64,000 nucleotides of DNA, from positions 62,001 through 126,000 of the forward strand of contig JACRAZ010000072.1 of assembly GCA_016213205.1 (NCBI GenBank). The letters are read 5' to 3'. Positions 26,028-33,809 of the stretch are shown here, in pieces. Position 1 is the stretch's first letter; the number at the start of each line of letters is the position of its first letter. This DNA comes from Burkholderiales bacterium. Its GTDB lineage: Bacteria > Pseudomonadota > Gammaproteobacteria > Burkholderiales > Burkholderiaceae_C. A model generated the notes under the pieces. The model did not search any database and was not told where the DNA came from. It saw only the letters and a list, made by a program, of their open reading frames with translations. A program made the translations under genes and the position numbers.

Positions 26028-26954
26028 TCAGTGTTCGTGAAGGCGGGCCCCGGCCCAGCGCCCGCTGCGCACCAGTTCGCGCGCCAGCTCGGTGATCACG
26101 CCCCGCGTGGCCAGCGCCGCGGGCGAGAGCTCGTCGTCCGACAGGCTGGCCAGCAGGTTGGGGCGGCGGGCGTGGCGGTCGCTGATGGGCAGCACCGCGA
26201 AATCGTCGCCGCGCAGCCGCGCCGCGGCGGCACCGGGCTGGATGGTGGCGGCCTGGCCGGCCGAGACCACGTCCATCAGCAGCGCGAGGCCGTCGATCTC
26301 GGCCACCACGTGGGGTGCGCAGCGGGCGCGGCTGAAGGCCGCATCGACGATGGTGCGCAGGTCGTGCGGCGCGCTGGGCAGCACCAGCGGCAGCGTGCCC
26401 AGGCGATCCAGCCGGGTGCTGCGGCCGCCCGGCAGGCCGGGCAGCGAACGCGCGCCGATGACGAACAGCCGCTCCTCCAGCAGCGGCGTGAGCGACAGGC
26501 GTCGTGCGGGCTCGGCGTGGAACAGCAGCGCCAGGTCGAGCTGGCGGGCGTTGAGCCGGTCGGCCAGGTCGCCGGTGAGCGCTTCCACCAGGTGCAGCCG
26601 CACATCGGGGTAGCGCTCGCGCATCGCCTGCATCAGCGGCAGGCCCAGCACGGTGGCGGTGGTGGGCGCCAGGCCCACGCTCACGTGGCCGGCCAGACGC
26701 GCGGTGTGGGCGGCGCGCACCGCCTCGTCGGCGTGGCGCAGCGCGAGCTGGGCCTGGCGCAGGAAGGCCAGGCCCGCATCGGTGGGCCGCACGCCGCTGG
26801 GCCCGCGCTGCAGCAGCCGGGTGGCCAGCTCGCCCTCGAGCCGGCTCATCTGCTGGCTGAGCGCCGAGGTCACCAGCCCCAGGTCGGCCGCGGCCTGGCT
26901 CAGGCTGCCGAGTTCGACGATGCGCACGAAGTAGCGCAGCTGGCGCAGTTCCAT
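26028..26954 (-). CDS. LysR family regulator, probably of tcuAB
   Basis: A 308-residue regulator starting MELRQLRYFVRIVELGSLS, a standard LysR winged helix, followed by an effector domain. The frame stays open for about 90 codons upstream of 26954, but those residues are low-complexity. It is encoded just upstream of tcuAB in the same direction, which suggests it is the TcuR equivalent and senses tricarballylate or a related tricarboxylate. The kinase gene at 27031 lies head to head with it across 76 bp. Confidence 0.87.
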   Translation of the reverse strand: MELRQLRYFVRIVELGSLSQAAADLGLVTSALSQQMSRLEGELATRLLQRGPSGVRPTDAGLAFLRQAQLALRHADEAVRAAHTARLAGHVSVGLAPTTATVLGLPLMQAMRERYPDVRLHLVEALTGDLADRLNARQLDLALLFHAEPARRLSLTPLLEERLFVIGARSLPGLPGGRSTRLDRLGTLPLVLPSAPHDLRTIVDAAFSRARCAPHVVAEIDGLALLMDVVSAGQAATIQPGAAAARLRGDDFAVLPISDRHARRPNLLASLSDDELSPAALATRGVITELARELVRSGRWAGARLHEH

Positions 26955-27030
26955 GGGGCCGGATTGTGCGGCCGGGCCGCTGCCTGCCCGGGCCGCGCCG
27001 CCGAGGCACAGGCCTTGCACCGGGCCGGGC

Positions 27031-28233
27031 ATGCATGCCGCCGCGCCGCCCGCCCCAGTGTTGCCCGAGCCGCCGCCCACCCCGGCCGCCGCCGCTGACC
27101 GCCTGGCGCTGCTGCTCGAATCCACCGGCGAAGGCATCTTCGGCATCGACATGGACGGCCTGTGCACCTTTGTGAACCGCGCGGCCGCCCAGATGTTGGG
27201 CTGGCGCACCGAAGAAGTGCTTGGCCGCAACATGCATGCACTGATCCATCACACGCATGCCGATGGCCGGGCCTACCCCGAGCCCGAGTGCCCGATCTTC
27301 AACGCCTTCCGCCAGGGCCTGCCCTGCCGCATCGACGACGAGGTGCTGTGGCGCGCCGACGGCTCGCCCTTTCCGGCCGAGTACTCCAGCTACCCCATCC
27401 TCGAAGACGGCCGGGTGCAGGGCGCGGTGGTCACCTTCGTCGACATCAGCGAGCGCAAGCGCCAGCAGGCCGAGCTGCAGCGCAGCCGCGACGAACTGGA
27501 GCAGCGCGTGGCCGAGCGCACCCAGCAGCTGCGCGAGCTGGCCGCCCACGGCGAGACGGTGCGCGAGAACGAGCGCCGCCGCATCGCGCGCGAGATCCAC
27601 GACGAGCTGGGCTCGCTGCTGGTGGCGCTGAAGCTGGACGTGAACTGGCTGGGCAAGCGGCTGGAAGACCAGGCCCCGCTGCGCTGCAAGTGCCAGGGCA
27701 TGGGCCGGCTGATCGACACCGCGGTGGACAACGTGGGCCGCATCATCACCGACCTGCGGCCCAGCATCCTGGACCACCAGGGCCTGTGGGCCGCGCTGGA
27801 ATGGCAGGCGCAGGAGTTCCTGGAAGCCCGTGAACTGCAGGGCCCCTGGCGCTGCCACGTGGCCGCCGGCATCGCGCCGCCGGACGGGCCGCTGGCGATC
27901 GCGGTGTTCCGCATCTTCCAGGAGATGCTGTCCAACATCGCCCGCCATGCGCAGGCCCGGCAGGTGGACATGCAGATCACGGTGGACGACCCGCCCGCGC
28001 CGGTGCTCTACATCGAGGTGCGGGACGACGGCGTGGGCTGCACGCCCGAGGCGCTGAACCACCCGCGCAGCTGGGGCGTGATCGGCATGCGCGAGCGCGC
28101 GGCGCAGTTCGGCGGCCGGCTGTTCATCGACAGCGCGCCCGGCCAGGGCACCCGCGTGCGGCTGGTGATGCCGCTGCCCGAGCCACCGCCGGCCGGCACG
28201 CCGCCGCCACCGCCCGAAGGGGCGCCCGCATGA
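27031..28233 (+). CDS. Soluble PAS-domain histidine kinase (NarX/HisKA_3 type)
   Basis: A 400-residue sensor kinase without membrane helices, so it senses an internal signal. A PAS domain spans about residues 24-142, followed by a coiled coil (about 150-180), the dimerisation box with the phosphorylated His in ARREIHDELG-like sequence AREIHDELG (H190), and a HATPase domain with N-box FQEMLSNIARHA, G1 box DDGVGC and SWGVIGMRER. The C-terminus is Pro-rich. The next gene, its response regulator, starts inside its stop codon (ATGA overlap). Confidence 0.9.
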   Translation: MHAAAPPAPVLPEPPPTPAAAADRLALLLESTGEGIFGIDMDGLCTFVNRAAAQMLGWRTEEVLGRNMHALIHHTHADGRAYPEPECPIFNAFRQGLPCRIDDEVLWRADGSPFPAEYSSYPILEDGRVQGAVVTFVDISERKRQQAELQRSRDELEQRVAERTQQLRELAAHGETVRENERRRIAREIHDELGSLLVALKLDVNWLGKRLEDQAPLRCKCQGMGRLIDTAVDNVGRIITDLRPSILDHQGLWAALEWQAQEFLEARELQGPWRCHVAAGIAPPDGPLAIAVFRIFQEMLSNIARHAQARQVDMQITVDDPPAPVLYIEVRDDGVGCTPEALNHPRSWGVIGMRERAAQFGGRLFIDSAPGQGTRVRLVMPLPEPPPAGTPPPPPEGAPA

Positions 28234-28877
28234 TCCGCGTGCTGATCTGCGACGACCACCTGATCGTGCGCCAGGGCATCAAGCAGATCCTGGCCGATGC
28301 GGCCGACATCACGGTGGTGGCCGAGGCCGCGCACTCGGCCGACGCGGTGGCGCGGGTGCGCGAAGGCGGCATCGAGGTGCTGCTGCTGGACATCGCGCTG
28401 CCCGGGCGCGACGGGCTGGAGGTGCTCAAGCAGGTGAAGGCCGAGCTGCCGAAGCTGCCGGTGCTGATGCTCTCCACCTACCCCGACCGCCAGTACGCGG
28501 TGCGCTGCCTGAAGCTGGGCGCCGCCGGCTACCTGAACAAGAGCGCCGATTCCGAGCAGCTGATCGAGGCGGTGCGCAAGGCCGCGCTGGGCCAGCGCTT
28601 CATCACGCCGCATGTGGCCGAGCTGCTGGCCAACGCGCTGCAGGCGCCGGGCGGGCAGGAGCAGCCGCTGCACGAGCGCCTGTCGCACCGCGAGCACCAG
28701 GTGTTCCAGCTGCTGGCCTCGGGCTCCAGCGTGGGCGAGATCGCGCTGCAGCTCTCGCTGGCGCCCAACACCGTGAGCACCTACCGCGCCCGCATCCTGG
28801 AAAAGGCCGGCGTGCGCAACGATGTCGAGCTGGCGCTGGTGGCCCACGGCCGGGCCCAGGGCCCGGCGGTGTCGTGA
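28230..28877 (+). CDS. NarL/FixJ-type response regulator
   Basis: A 215-residue regulator: receiver domain with acidic pocket CDDH (8-9) and phospho-acceptor D54 in LLLDIALPG, Lys near 104, then a LuxR-type helix-turn-helix (about 150-210: LSHREHQVFQLLASG and NTVSTYRARILEKAG). Translationally coupled to the kinase. Its position just ahead of the cyanate operon suggests that operon as a target, but a NarL-type protein cannot by itself drive the sigma-54-like promoter seen there. Confidence 0.92.
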   Translation: MIRVLICDDHLIVRQGIKQILADAADITVVAEAAHSADAVARVREGGIEVLLLDIALPGRDGLEVLKQVKAELPKLPVLMLSTYPDRQYAVRCLKLGAAGYLNKSADSEQLIEAVRKAALGQRFITPHVAELLANALQAPGGQEQPLHERLSHREHQVFQLLASGSSVGEIALQLSLAPNTVSTYRARILEKAGVRNDVELALVAHGRAQGPAVS

Positions 28878-28904
28878 GGGCCCGGGCCCAGGGCCCAGCG
28901 GTGT
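28851..28904 (+). repeat. 22-bp direct repeat across the response regulator stop codon
   Basis: CGGGCCCAGGGCCC followed by GGCGGTGT (28851-28872) recurs with one change at 28883-28904, period 32 bp. The first copy encodes the last residues of the regulator; the second is just downstream of its stop. It looks like a local duplication. Confidence 0.7.
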
Positions 28905-28940
28905 AGGGCTGGCACTACAAGAACTTGCCGGCCGTGTCGA

Positions 28941-28956
28941 TGGCACGCCCGGTGCT
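28941..28956 (+). promoter_or_regulatory. Candidate sigma-54 (-24/-12) promoter of the cyanate operon
   Basis: TGGCACG, four bases, then GTGCT: this matches the RpoN consensus TGGCACG-N4-TTGCW except for one base of the -12 element, and the GG-to-GC spacing is exact. It lies 38 bp before the start codon of the substrate-binding gene. Cyanate use as a nitrogen source is often under NtrC/RpoN control. No NtrC site was clear to me. Confidence 0.5.
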
Positions 28957-28993
28957 TTGCGCCGAGCATCCCTTCATCGAACCGGAGCCGCGC

Positions 28994-30379
28994 ATGAGTG
29001 CCTACGACCCCTACGACGCCGACCGCCCGCTGCGCCTGGGCTGCGCCTGCGGCCAGCACACGAGCGATGCCGAACACGCCGCCGCCACCCTGCGCGAGCG
29101 CAGCGAGGCACCGGATGTCGTGGCCAGCACCAGCGCCTTCATCGAGGCCACGCTGGTGAAGGCGCTGTTCCCGCAGGATGCGCTGCGCCGGCGCTTCCTG
29201 CGCGCGGTGGGCCGCAAGACGGCGGCCGCGGCCATCGGCAGCGTGCTGCCGCTGCACGCCCTGCAGGCCATGGCGCAGGACAAGGCGCCGCTGGAGAAGA
29301 AGGACCTGAAGATCGGCTTCATCCCGATCACCTGCGCCACGCCGCTGATCATGGCGCACCCGCTGGGCTTCTACAGCAAGCAGGGCCTGAACGTCGAGGT
29401 GGTCAAGACGGCCGGCTGGGCCCTCATCCGCGACAAGATGCTGAACAAGGAGTACGACGCCACGCACTTCCTGTCGCCGATGCCGCTGGCCATCAGCCTG
29501 GGCCTGGGCAGCCAGGCCACGCCGATGAACGTGGCCACGATCCAGAACACCAACGGCCAGGCCATCACGCTGGCCATGAAGCACAAGGACAAGCGCGACC
29601 CGAAGGACTGGAAGGGCTTCAAGTTCGCGGTGCCCTTCGAGTACTCGATGCACAACTTCCTGCTGCGCTACTACGTGGCCGAGCATGGGCTGGACCCGGA
29701 CCGCGACATCCAGATCCGCGTGGTGCCGCCGCCGGAGATGGTGGCCAACCTGCGGGCCGGCAACATCGACGGCTTCCTCGGTCCCGACCCCTTCAACCAG
29801 CGCGCGGTGTTCGAGGAAGCGGGCTTCATCCACCTGCTCACCAAGGAGCTGTGGAACGGCCACCCCTGCTGCGCCTTCGGCACCAGCACCGAGTTCATCC
29901 AGAAGCACCCGAACACCTTCGCGGCGCTGTTCCGCGCCGTGCTCACCGCCGCGGCCATGGCGCGCGAGGCCAAGAACCGCGAGCTCATCGCCAAGGTCAT
30001 CGCGCCGCAGGCCTACCTGAACCAGCCCGAGACGGTGATCGCGCAGGTGCTCACCGGCCGCTTTGCCGATGGCCTGGGCCAGGTGAAGAACGTGCCCGAC
30101 CGCGCCGACTTCGACCCCATCCCCTGGCAGAGCATGGCGGTGTGGATGCTCACCCAGCTCAAGCGCTGGGGCTACCTGAAGGGCGACGTGAACTACAAGC
30201 AGATCGCCGAGAAGGTGTTCCTGCTCACCGATGCCAAGAAGCACATGAAGGCGCTGGGCCAGGCCGCGCCCGAGGGCGCGTACCCGAAGTTCAGCGTGAT
30301 GAACAAGCCCTTCGACCCCGACAAGGCCGAGGCCTACGCGCAGAGCTTCGCGATCAAGCGCGACGCGCGCCCGGCCTGA
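28994..30379 (+). CDS. ABC transporter substrate-binding protein of the NrtA/CmpA/CynA family
   Basis: A 461-residue periplasmic binding protein for nitrate, bicarbonate or cyanate; cyanate is inferred here from the cyanase gene downstream. The N-terminal 55 residues are an unusual leader with LGCACGQH, and then a twin-arginine-like export signal (RRRFLRAVGRKTAAAA) ends near residue 95. The mature domain shows LKIGFIPITCATPL, GWALIRDKM, and GNIDGFLGPDPFNQ, typical of the family. ATG 28994 is used; a TTG 69 nt earlier is unlikely. It starts an operon of transporter, cyanase and a DUF1348 protein. Confidence 0.9.
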   Translation: MSAYDPYDADRPLRLGCACGQHTSDAEHAAATLRERSEAPDVVASTSAFIEATLVKALFPQDALRRRFLRAVGRKTAAAAIGSVLPLHALQAMAQDKAPLEKKDLKIGFIPITCATPLIMAHPLGFYSKQGLNVEVVKTAGWALIRDKMLNKEYDATHFLSPMPLAISLGLGSQATPMNVATIQNTNGQAITLAMKHKDKRDPKDWKGFKFAVPFEYSMHNFLLRYYVAEHGLDPDRDIQIRVVPPPEMVANLRAGNIDGFLGPDPFNQRAVFEEAGFIHLLTKELWNGHPCCAFGTSTEFIQKHPNTFAALFRAVLTAAAMAREAKNRELIAKVIAPQAYLNQPETVIAQVLTGRFADGLGQVKNVPDRADFDPIPWQSMAVWMLTQLKRWGYLKGDVNYKQIAEKVFLLTDAKKHMKALGQAAPEGAYPKFSVMNKPFDPDKAEAYAQSFAIKRDARPA

Positions 30380-30398
30380 CGCAAGCGCCGGACATGCC

Positions 30399-31301
30399 AT
30401 GCAGTCCCCCGCATCGCTGAACGCCCGTGCCGCGCTGGTGAGCCTGCTGCTGCTGGCGCTGCTGCTGGGCATCTGGCACATCGCCACGCTCAGCCGCGCG
30501 CCGGTGCCCACCCCGCAGGCCGCACCGGCCCTCACGCCCGAGCAGATCGAATACGCCAAGCTGATGGGCAAGGACCCCGGTGCCGGCGCCGGCGGCAGCA
30601 GTGCCGCCGCGCCGCCGAAATCCGGCTTTCCCACGCTGGCGCAGATGGGCGAGGTGATCGCCCGCCATGCGTCGCAACCGTTCTACGACAACGGGCCCAA
30701 CGACAAGGGCATCGCGCTGCAGCTCGCGTACTCGCTGGGCCGGGTGGGGTTGGGCTACCTGTGCGCGGCGCTGGTGGCCATCCCGCTGGGTTTCGTCATC
30801 GGCATGAGCCCGCTGCTGTACCGCGCGCTGGACCCGTTCATCCAGCTGCTCAAGCCGATCTCGCCGCTGGCCTGGATGCCGCTGGCGCTGTACACGATCA
30901 AGGACTCGTCGGTCTCGGGCGTGTTCGTGATCTTCATCTGCTCGTTGTGGCCGATGCTGATCAACACCGCCTTCGGCGTGGCCAGCGTGCGGCGCGAGTG
31001 GCTCAACGTGGCGCGCACGCTGGAGGTGAAGCCGCTGCGCAAGGCCTTCGAGGTGGTGCTGCCGGCCGCGGCGCCCACCATCCTGACGGGCATGCGCATC
31101 AGCATGGGCATTGCGTGGCTGGTGATCGTGGCCGCCGAGATGCTGGTGGGCGGCACCGGCATCGGCTACTTCGTGTGGAACGAGTGGAACAACCTCTCGC
31201 TGCCGAACGTGATCTTCGCGATCCTGGTGATCGGCGTGGTGGGCATGGCGCTGGACCTGATGTTCGCGCGGCTGCAGAAGGCGGTGACCTATGTTGACTG
31301 A
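30399..31301 (+). CDS. ABC transporter permease (NrtB/CynB-like)
   Basis: A 300-residue inner membrane subunit. It has an N-terminal helix, a Pro/Ala/Gly-rich periplasmic stretch, then five helices of the binding-protein-dependent transport family. The cytoplasmic coupling loop is visible as EVVLPAAAPTILTGMRISMGIAW. The gene follows the binding protein by 19 nt and overlaps the ATPase gene by 11 nt. Confidence 0.92.
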   Translation: MQSPASLNARAALVSLLLLALLLGIWHIATLSRAPVPTPQAAPALTPEQIEYAKLMGKDPGAGAGGSSAAAPPKSGFPTLAQMGEVIARHASQPFYDNGPNDKGIALQLAYSLGRVGLGYLCAALVAIPLGFVIGMSPLLYRALDPFIQLLKPISPLAWMPLALYTIKDSSVSGVFVIFICSLWPMLINTAFGVASVRREWLNVARTLEVKPLRKAFEVVLPAAAPTILTGMRISMGIAWLVIVAAEMLVGGTGIGYFVWNEWNNLSLPNVIFAILVIGVVGMALDLMFARLQKAVTYVD

Positions 31302-32259
31302 TCCCACCCCCAAGACGCCTGCGGCGTCGCCCCCCCGAGGGGGAGCGTTCGCCTTGGGGCGGCCCGGCGGCGAACAGTTTCTCTCCGTCGAAGGCCTGGC
31401 CAAGACCTACCCCGGCGCCACCGAGCCGGTGTTCGACAGCGTGAACTTCGGCATCACGCAGGGCGAGTTCGTCTGCATCATCGGCCACAGCGGCTGCGGC
31501 AAGACCACCATCCTGAACGTGCTGGCCGGGCTGGAAAGCGCGAGCGAAGGCAACGTGTTCATGGACCGCCGCGAGGTGGCCGGCCCCAGCCTGGAGCGCG
31601 GCGTGGTGTTCCAGGGCCATGCGCTGATGCCCTGGCTCACGGTGCGGCGCAACATCGCGTTCGCGGTGCGCAGCAAGTGGCCCGGCTGGAGCCGCGCGCA
31701 GGTGGACGCGCATGTGCAGCGTTATGTGGCCCTGGTGGGCCTGGCCGAGGCCATCGACAAGAAGCCCTCGCAGCTGTCGGGTGGCATGAAGCAGCGGGTG
31801 GGCATCGCGCGGGCGTTCGCCATCCAGCCCCGCATGCTGCTGCTGGACGAGCCCTTCGGCGCGCTGGACGCGCTGACCCGCGGCACCATCCAGGACGAGC
31901 TGCTGCGCATCTGCGCCGAGACGCAGCAGACGGTGTTCATGATCACGCACGACGTGGACGAGGCCATCCTGCTGGCCGACCGCATCCTCTTGATGAGCAA
32001 CGGCCCCCGCGCCCGTGTGGCCGAGGTGGTGCGCAACACCATGCCCAGGGACCGGCAGCGCGCCACGCTGCACCACGACCCGCAGTACTACCGCATCCGC
32101 AACCACCTGGTCGATTTCCTGGTGGCGCGCAGCAAGGAGCTCTCGCACGGCCGCGCGCCGGTCAGGCCGGTCGAGGTGAGCCCGGGGCTCGAGGACGAGC
32201 CCGCCGAACCTTCCCCTGCCGCGCCCAGCGGCGCACCGACACTAAGGAGAATTGCATGA
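31291..32259 (+). CDS. ABC transporter ATP-binding protein (NrtD/CynD-like)
   Basis: A 322-residue ATPase subunit with Walker A GHSGCGKTT (about residues 67-75), Q-loop, signature LSGGMKQRV, Walker B MLLLDEPFGALD and H-loop MITHD. Residues 6-27 are encoded by a GC-rich palindromic sequence that resembles intergenic repeats elsewhere in the window, and are probably a non-essential insert. The C-terminal tail is Pro/Glu-rich. The stop overlaps the ATG of cynS by four bases. Confidence 0.92.
   Translation: MLTDPTPKTPAASPPRGGAFALGRPGGEQFLSVEGLAKTYPGATEPVFDSVNFGITQGEFVCIIGHSGCGKTTILNVLAGLESASEGNVFMDRREVAGPSLERGVVFQGHALMPWLTVRRNIAFAVRSKWPGWSRAQVDAHVQRYVALVGLAEAIDKKPSQLSGGMKQRVGIARAFAIQPRMLLLDEPFGALDALTRGTIQDELLRICAETQQTVFMITHDVDEAILLADRILLMSNGPRARVAEVVRNTMPRDRQRATLHHDPQYYRIRNHLVDFLVARSKELSHGRAPVRPVEVSPGLEDEPAEPSPAAPSGAPTLRRIA
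31307..31371 (+). repeat. REP-like palindromic sequence inside the 5' end of the ATPase gene
   Basis: Two palindromes follow each other, GACGCCTGCGGCGTC and CCCCCGAGGGGG, and then CCTTGGGGCGGCCCGGCGG, the reverse complement of the motif at 3282-3300. The reading frame passes through and encodes TPKTPAASPPRGGAFALG. It looks like a repeat captured by the open reading frame when gene and upstream gene came to overlap. Confidence 0.6.
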
Positions 32260-32699
32260 GCCGACTCGAGGTCACCGAAAAGATCATCGCCACCAAGGTG
32301 GCCAAGGGCATCAAGTGGTCCGATGTGGCCGCCAAGGTGGGCCTCAGCAAGGAATGGGTCACCGCCGCCTGCCTGGGGCAGATGACGCTGGACAAAACGC
32401 AGGCCGACATCGTGGGCAAGATCTTCGGCCTCAGCGCGGACGAGAAGAAGTGGCTGATGGTGGTGCCCTACAAGGGCAGCCTGCCCACCGCGGTGCCCAC
32501 CGACCCGCTGATCTACCGCTTCTACGAACTGGTCAGCGTGTACGGCACCACCTTCAAGGAACTGATCCACGAAGAGTTCGGCGACGGCATCATGAGCGCG
32601 ATCGACTTCAAGATGGACCTGCAGCGCGAGGCCGACCCCAAGGGCGACCGCGTGGCCATCACGATGAGCGGCAAGTTCCTCCCCTACAAGCAGTACTGA
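32256..32699 (+). CDS. cynS: Cyanate hydratase (cyanase)
   Basis: A 147-residue enzyme that converts cyanate and bicarbonate into ammonia and carbon dioxide (through carbamate). The catalytic Arg and Glu are in IYRFYELV and the catalytic Ser in AITMSGKF; the N-terminal helical domain ([17 protein letters not shown]) resembles a degenerate helix-turn-helix as in all cyanases. It is coupled to the transporter ATPase gene by an ATGA overlap, and a perfect AAGGAGA site precedes it. Length is normal for the decameric bacterial enzyme. Confidence 0.97.
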   Translation: MSRLEVTEKIIATKVAKGIKWSDVAAKVGLSKEWVTAACLGQMTLDKTQADIVGKIFGLSADEKKWLMVVPYKGSLPTAVPTDPLIYRFYELVSVYGTTFKELIHEEFGDGIMSAIDFKMDLQREADPKGDRVAITMSGKFLPYKQY

Positions 32700-32712
32700 G
32701 CCCGGCGCGAGC

Positions 32713-33180
32713 ATGGAAACCCGCGCGCCGCTGCCCCCGTTCACCGACGAGACGGCACGCCAGAAGGTGCGCCTGGCCGAGGACGCCTGGAACACCCGCG
32801 ACCCCGACCGTGTGGTGCAGGTCTACACCGAGGACACGCGCTGGCGCAACCGGGCCGAGTTTCCGGTGGGCCGGGCCCAGGTGCGCGAGTTCCTGCAGCG
32901 CAAGTGGGCGCGTGAGCTGGACTACCGGCTGATCAAGGAGCTGTGGGCCTTCACCGGCGAGCGCATCGCGGTGCGCTTCGCCTACGAGTGGCACGACGAT
33001 TCGGGCCACTGGTTCCGCAGCTACGGCAACGAGAACTGGGAATTCGATGCGCAGGGCTTCATGCGCCGGCGCTACGCCAGCATCAACGACCTGCCCATCG
33101 CCGCCAGCGCCCGGCTGTTCCACTGGCCGCTGGGGCGCCGGCCGGATGATCACCCGGGCCTGAGCGAACTGGGTTTGTAG
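32713..33180 (+). CDS. DUF1348 (NTF2-like) family protein
   Basis: A 155-residue protein with the small alpha-beta cone fold of the SnoaL/NTF2-like group. Typical DUF1348 strings include [20 protein letters not shown] and [10 protein letters not shown]. It lies 13 nt after cynS and so ends the cyanate operon, an association I have no mechanistic explanation for. Enzymatic activity unproven. Confidence 0.88.
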   Translation: METRAPLPPFTDETARQKVRLAEDAWNTRDPDRVVQVYTEDTRWRNRAEFPVGRAQVREFLQRKWARELDYRLIKELWAFTGERIAVRFAYEWHDDSGHWFRSYGNENWEFDAQGFMRRRYASINDLPIAASARLFHWPLGRRPDDHPGLSELGL

Positions 33181-33189
33181 CGACCCCTC

Positions 33190-33220
33190 TTGACCTAGAG
33201 TGCACTCTAGTCCCTAGCAT
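33190..33220 (+). promoter_or_regulatory. MerR-type promoter with 19-bp spacer
   Basis: A -35 element TTGACC (33190-33195) and a -10 element TAGCAT (33215-33220) are separated by 19 bp rather than 17, and a perfect 16-bp palindrome starts in the spacer. This is the layout of promoters activated by MerR-family proteins through DNA twisting. It precedes the aldehyde oxidoreductase operon by 43 bp; the candidate activator is the MerR gene at 36884-37345. Confidence 0.8.
33195..33210 (+). promoter_or_regulatory. Palindromic MerR-family operator
   Basis: CTAGAGTGCACTCTAG is a perfect 16-bp palindrome placed between the -35 and -10 hexamers. It is of the same type as AdhR/NmlR sites, which read roughly CTTNGAGT-NNACTCNAAG in other bacteria (from general knowledge). 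Confidence 0.8.
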
Positions 33221-33262
33221 GTCTTCAACGCGTCGGCACCGTGCCGGCCGAAGGAGACCTGC

Positions 33263-33751
33263 ATGTCGCACCCACCACCCGCCCGGGGCCCGGGCATCAC
33301 CGTCAACGGCCGCCGCCACGAGATCGCCGATCCGGGCCTGCGCACCCTGCTCGAGCTGCTGCACGGGCCGCTCGGCCTGCGTGGCACGCGGCGCGGCTGC
33401 GAGCAGGGCGCCTGCGGCGCCTGCACCGTGCTGGTGGATGGCCAGCGTGTCAACGCCTGCCTGACGCTCGCTGCGCTGGTCGAAGGCGCCGAGGTCACCA
33501 CCATCGAGGGCCTGGCCGCGGGCGAGACGCTGCACCCGCTGCAACAGGCCTTTGTCGATTGCGACGCGCTGCAGTGCGGGTACTGCACGCCGGGGCAGAT
33601 CATGTCGGCCGCGGGCCTGCTGGCCGAGGGCGGCGCGACATCCACCGAGGCCATCCGCGAAGGCATGAGCGGCAACCTCTGCCGCTGCGGAGCCTACCCG
33701 ATGATCGGCGCGGCCATTGCCTGCGTGGCGGGCCAGGGGGGCGCGGCATGA
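33263..33751 (+). CDS. 2Fe-2S subunit of a molybdenum aldehyde oxidoreductase (PaoA-like)
   Basis: A 162-residue ferredoxin-like subunit with two 2Fe-2S clusters: the plant-type motif CEQGACGACTV plus a later Cys, and the C-terminal four-helix motif CGYCTPGQ and CRCGAYP. It passes electrons from the molybdenum site to the FAD. Unlike E. coli PaoA there is no Tat signal, so the enzyme should be cytoplasmic. It is followed after 58 nt by the fused FAD/molybdenum subunit. Confidence 0.93.
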   Translation: MSHPPPARGPGITVNGRRHEIADPGLRTLLELLHGPLGLRGTRRGCEQGACGACTVLVDGQRVNACLTLAALVEGAEVTTIEGLAAGETLHPLQQAFVDCDALQCGYCTPGQIMSAAGLLAEGGATSTEAIREGMSGNLCRCGAYPMIGAAIACVAGQGGAA

Positions 33752-33753
33752 GT

Positions 33754-33788
33754 GCGCCGGGCCGCTCCCAAGCGCGAATCCCGGAGCG
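33754..33788 (+). repeat. REP-like repeat between the oxidoreductase genes
   Basis: CCGGGCCGCTCCCAAG followed by CGCGAATCCCGGAGCGC, related to the elements at 3282-3312 and 31307-31371. It occupies most of the short gap between the 2Fe-2S subunit and the fused subunit, whose ribosome site GGAGGG follows at 33797. Confidence 0.5.
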
Positions 33789-33809
33789 CGCAGCGCGGAG
33801 GGTAGTCCA

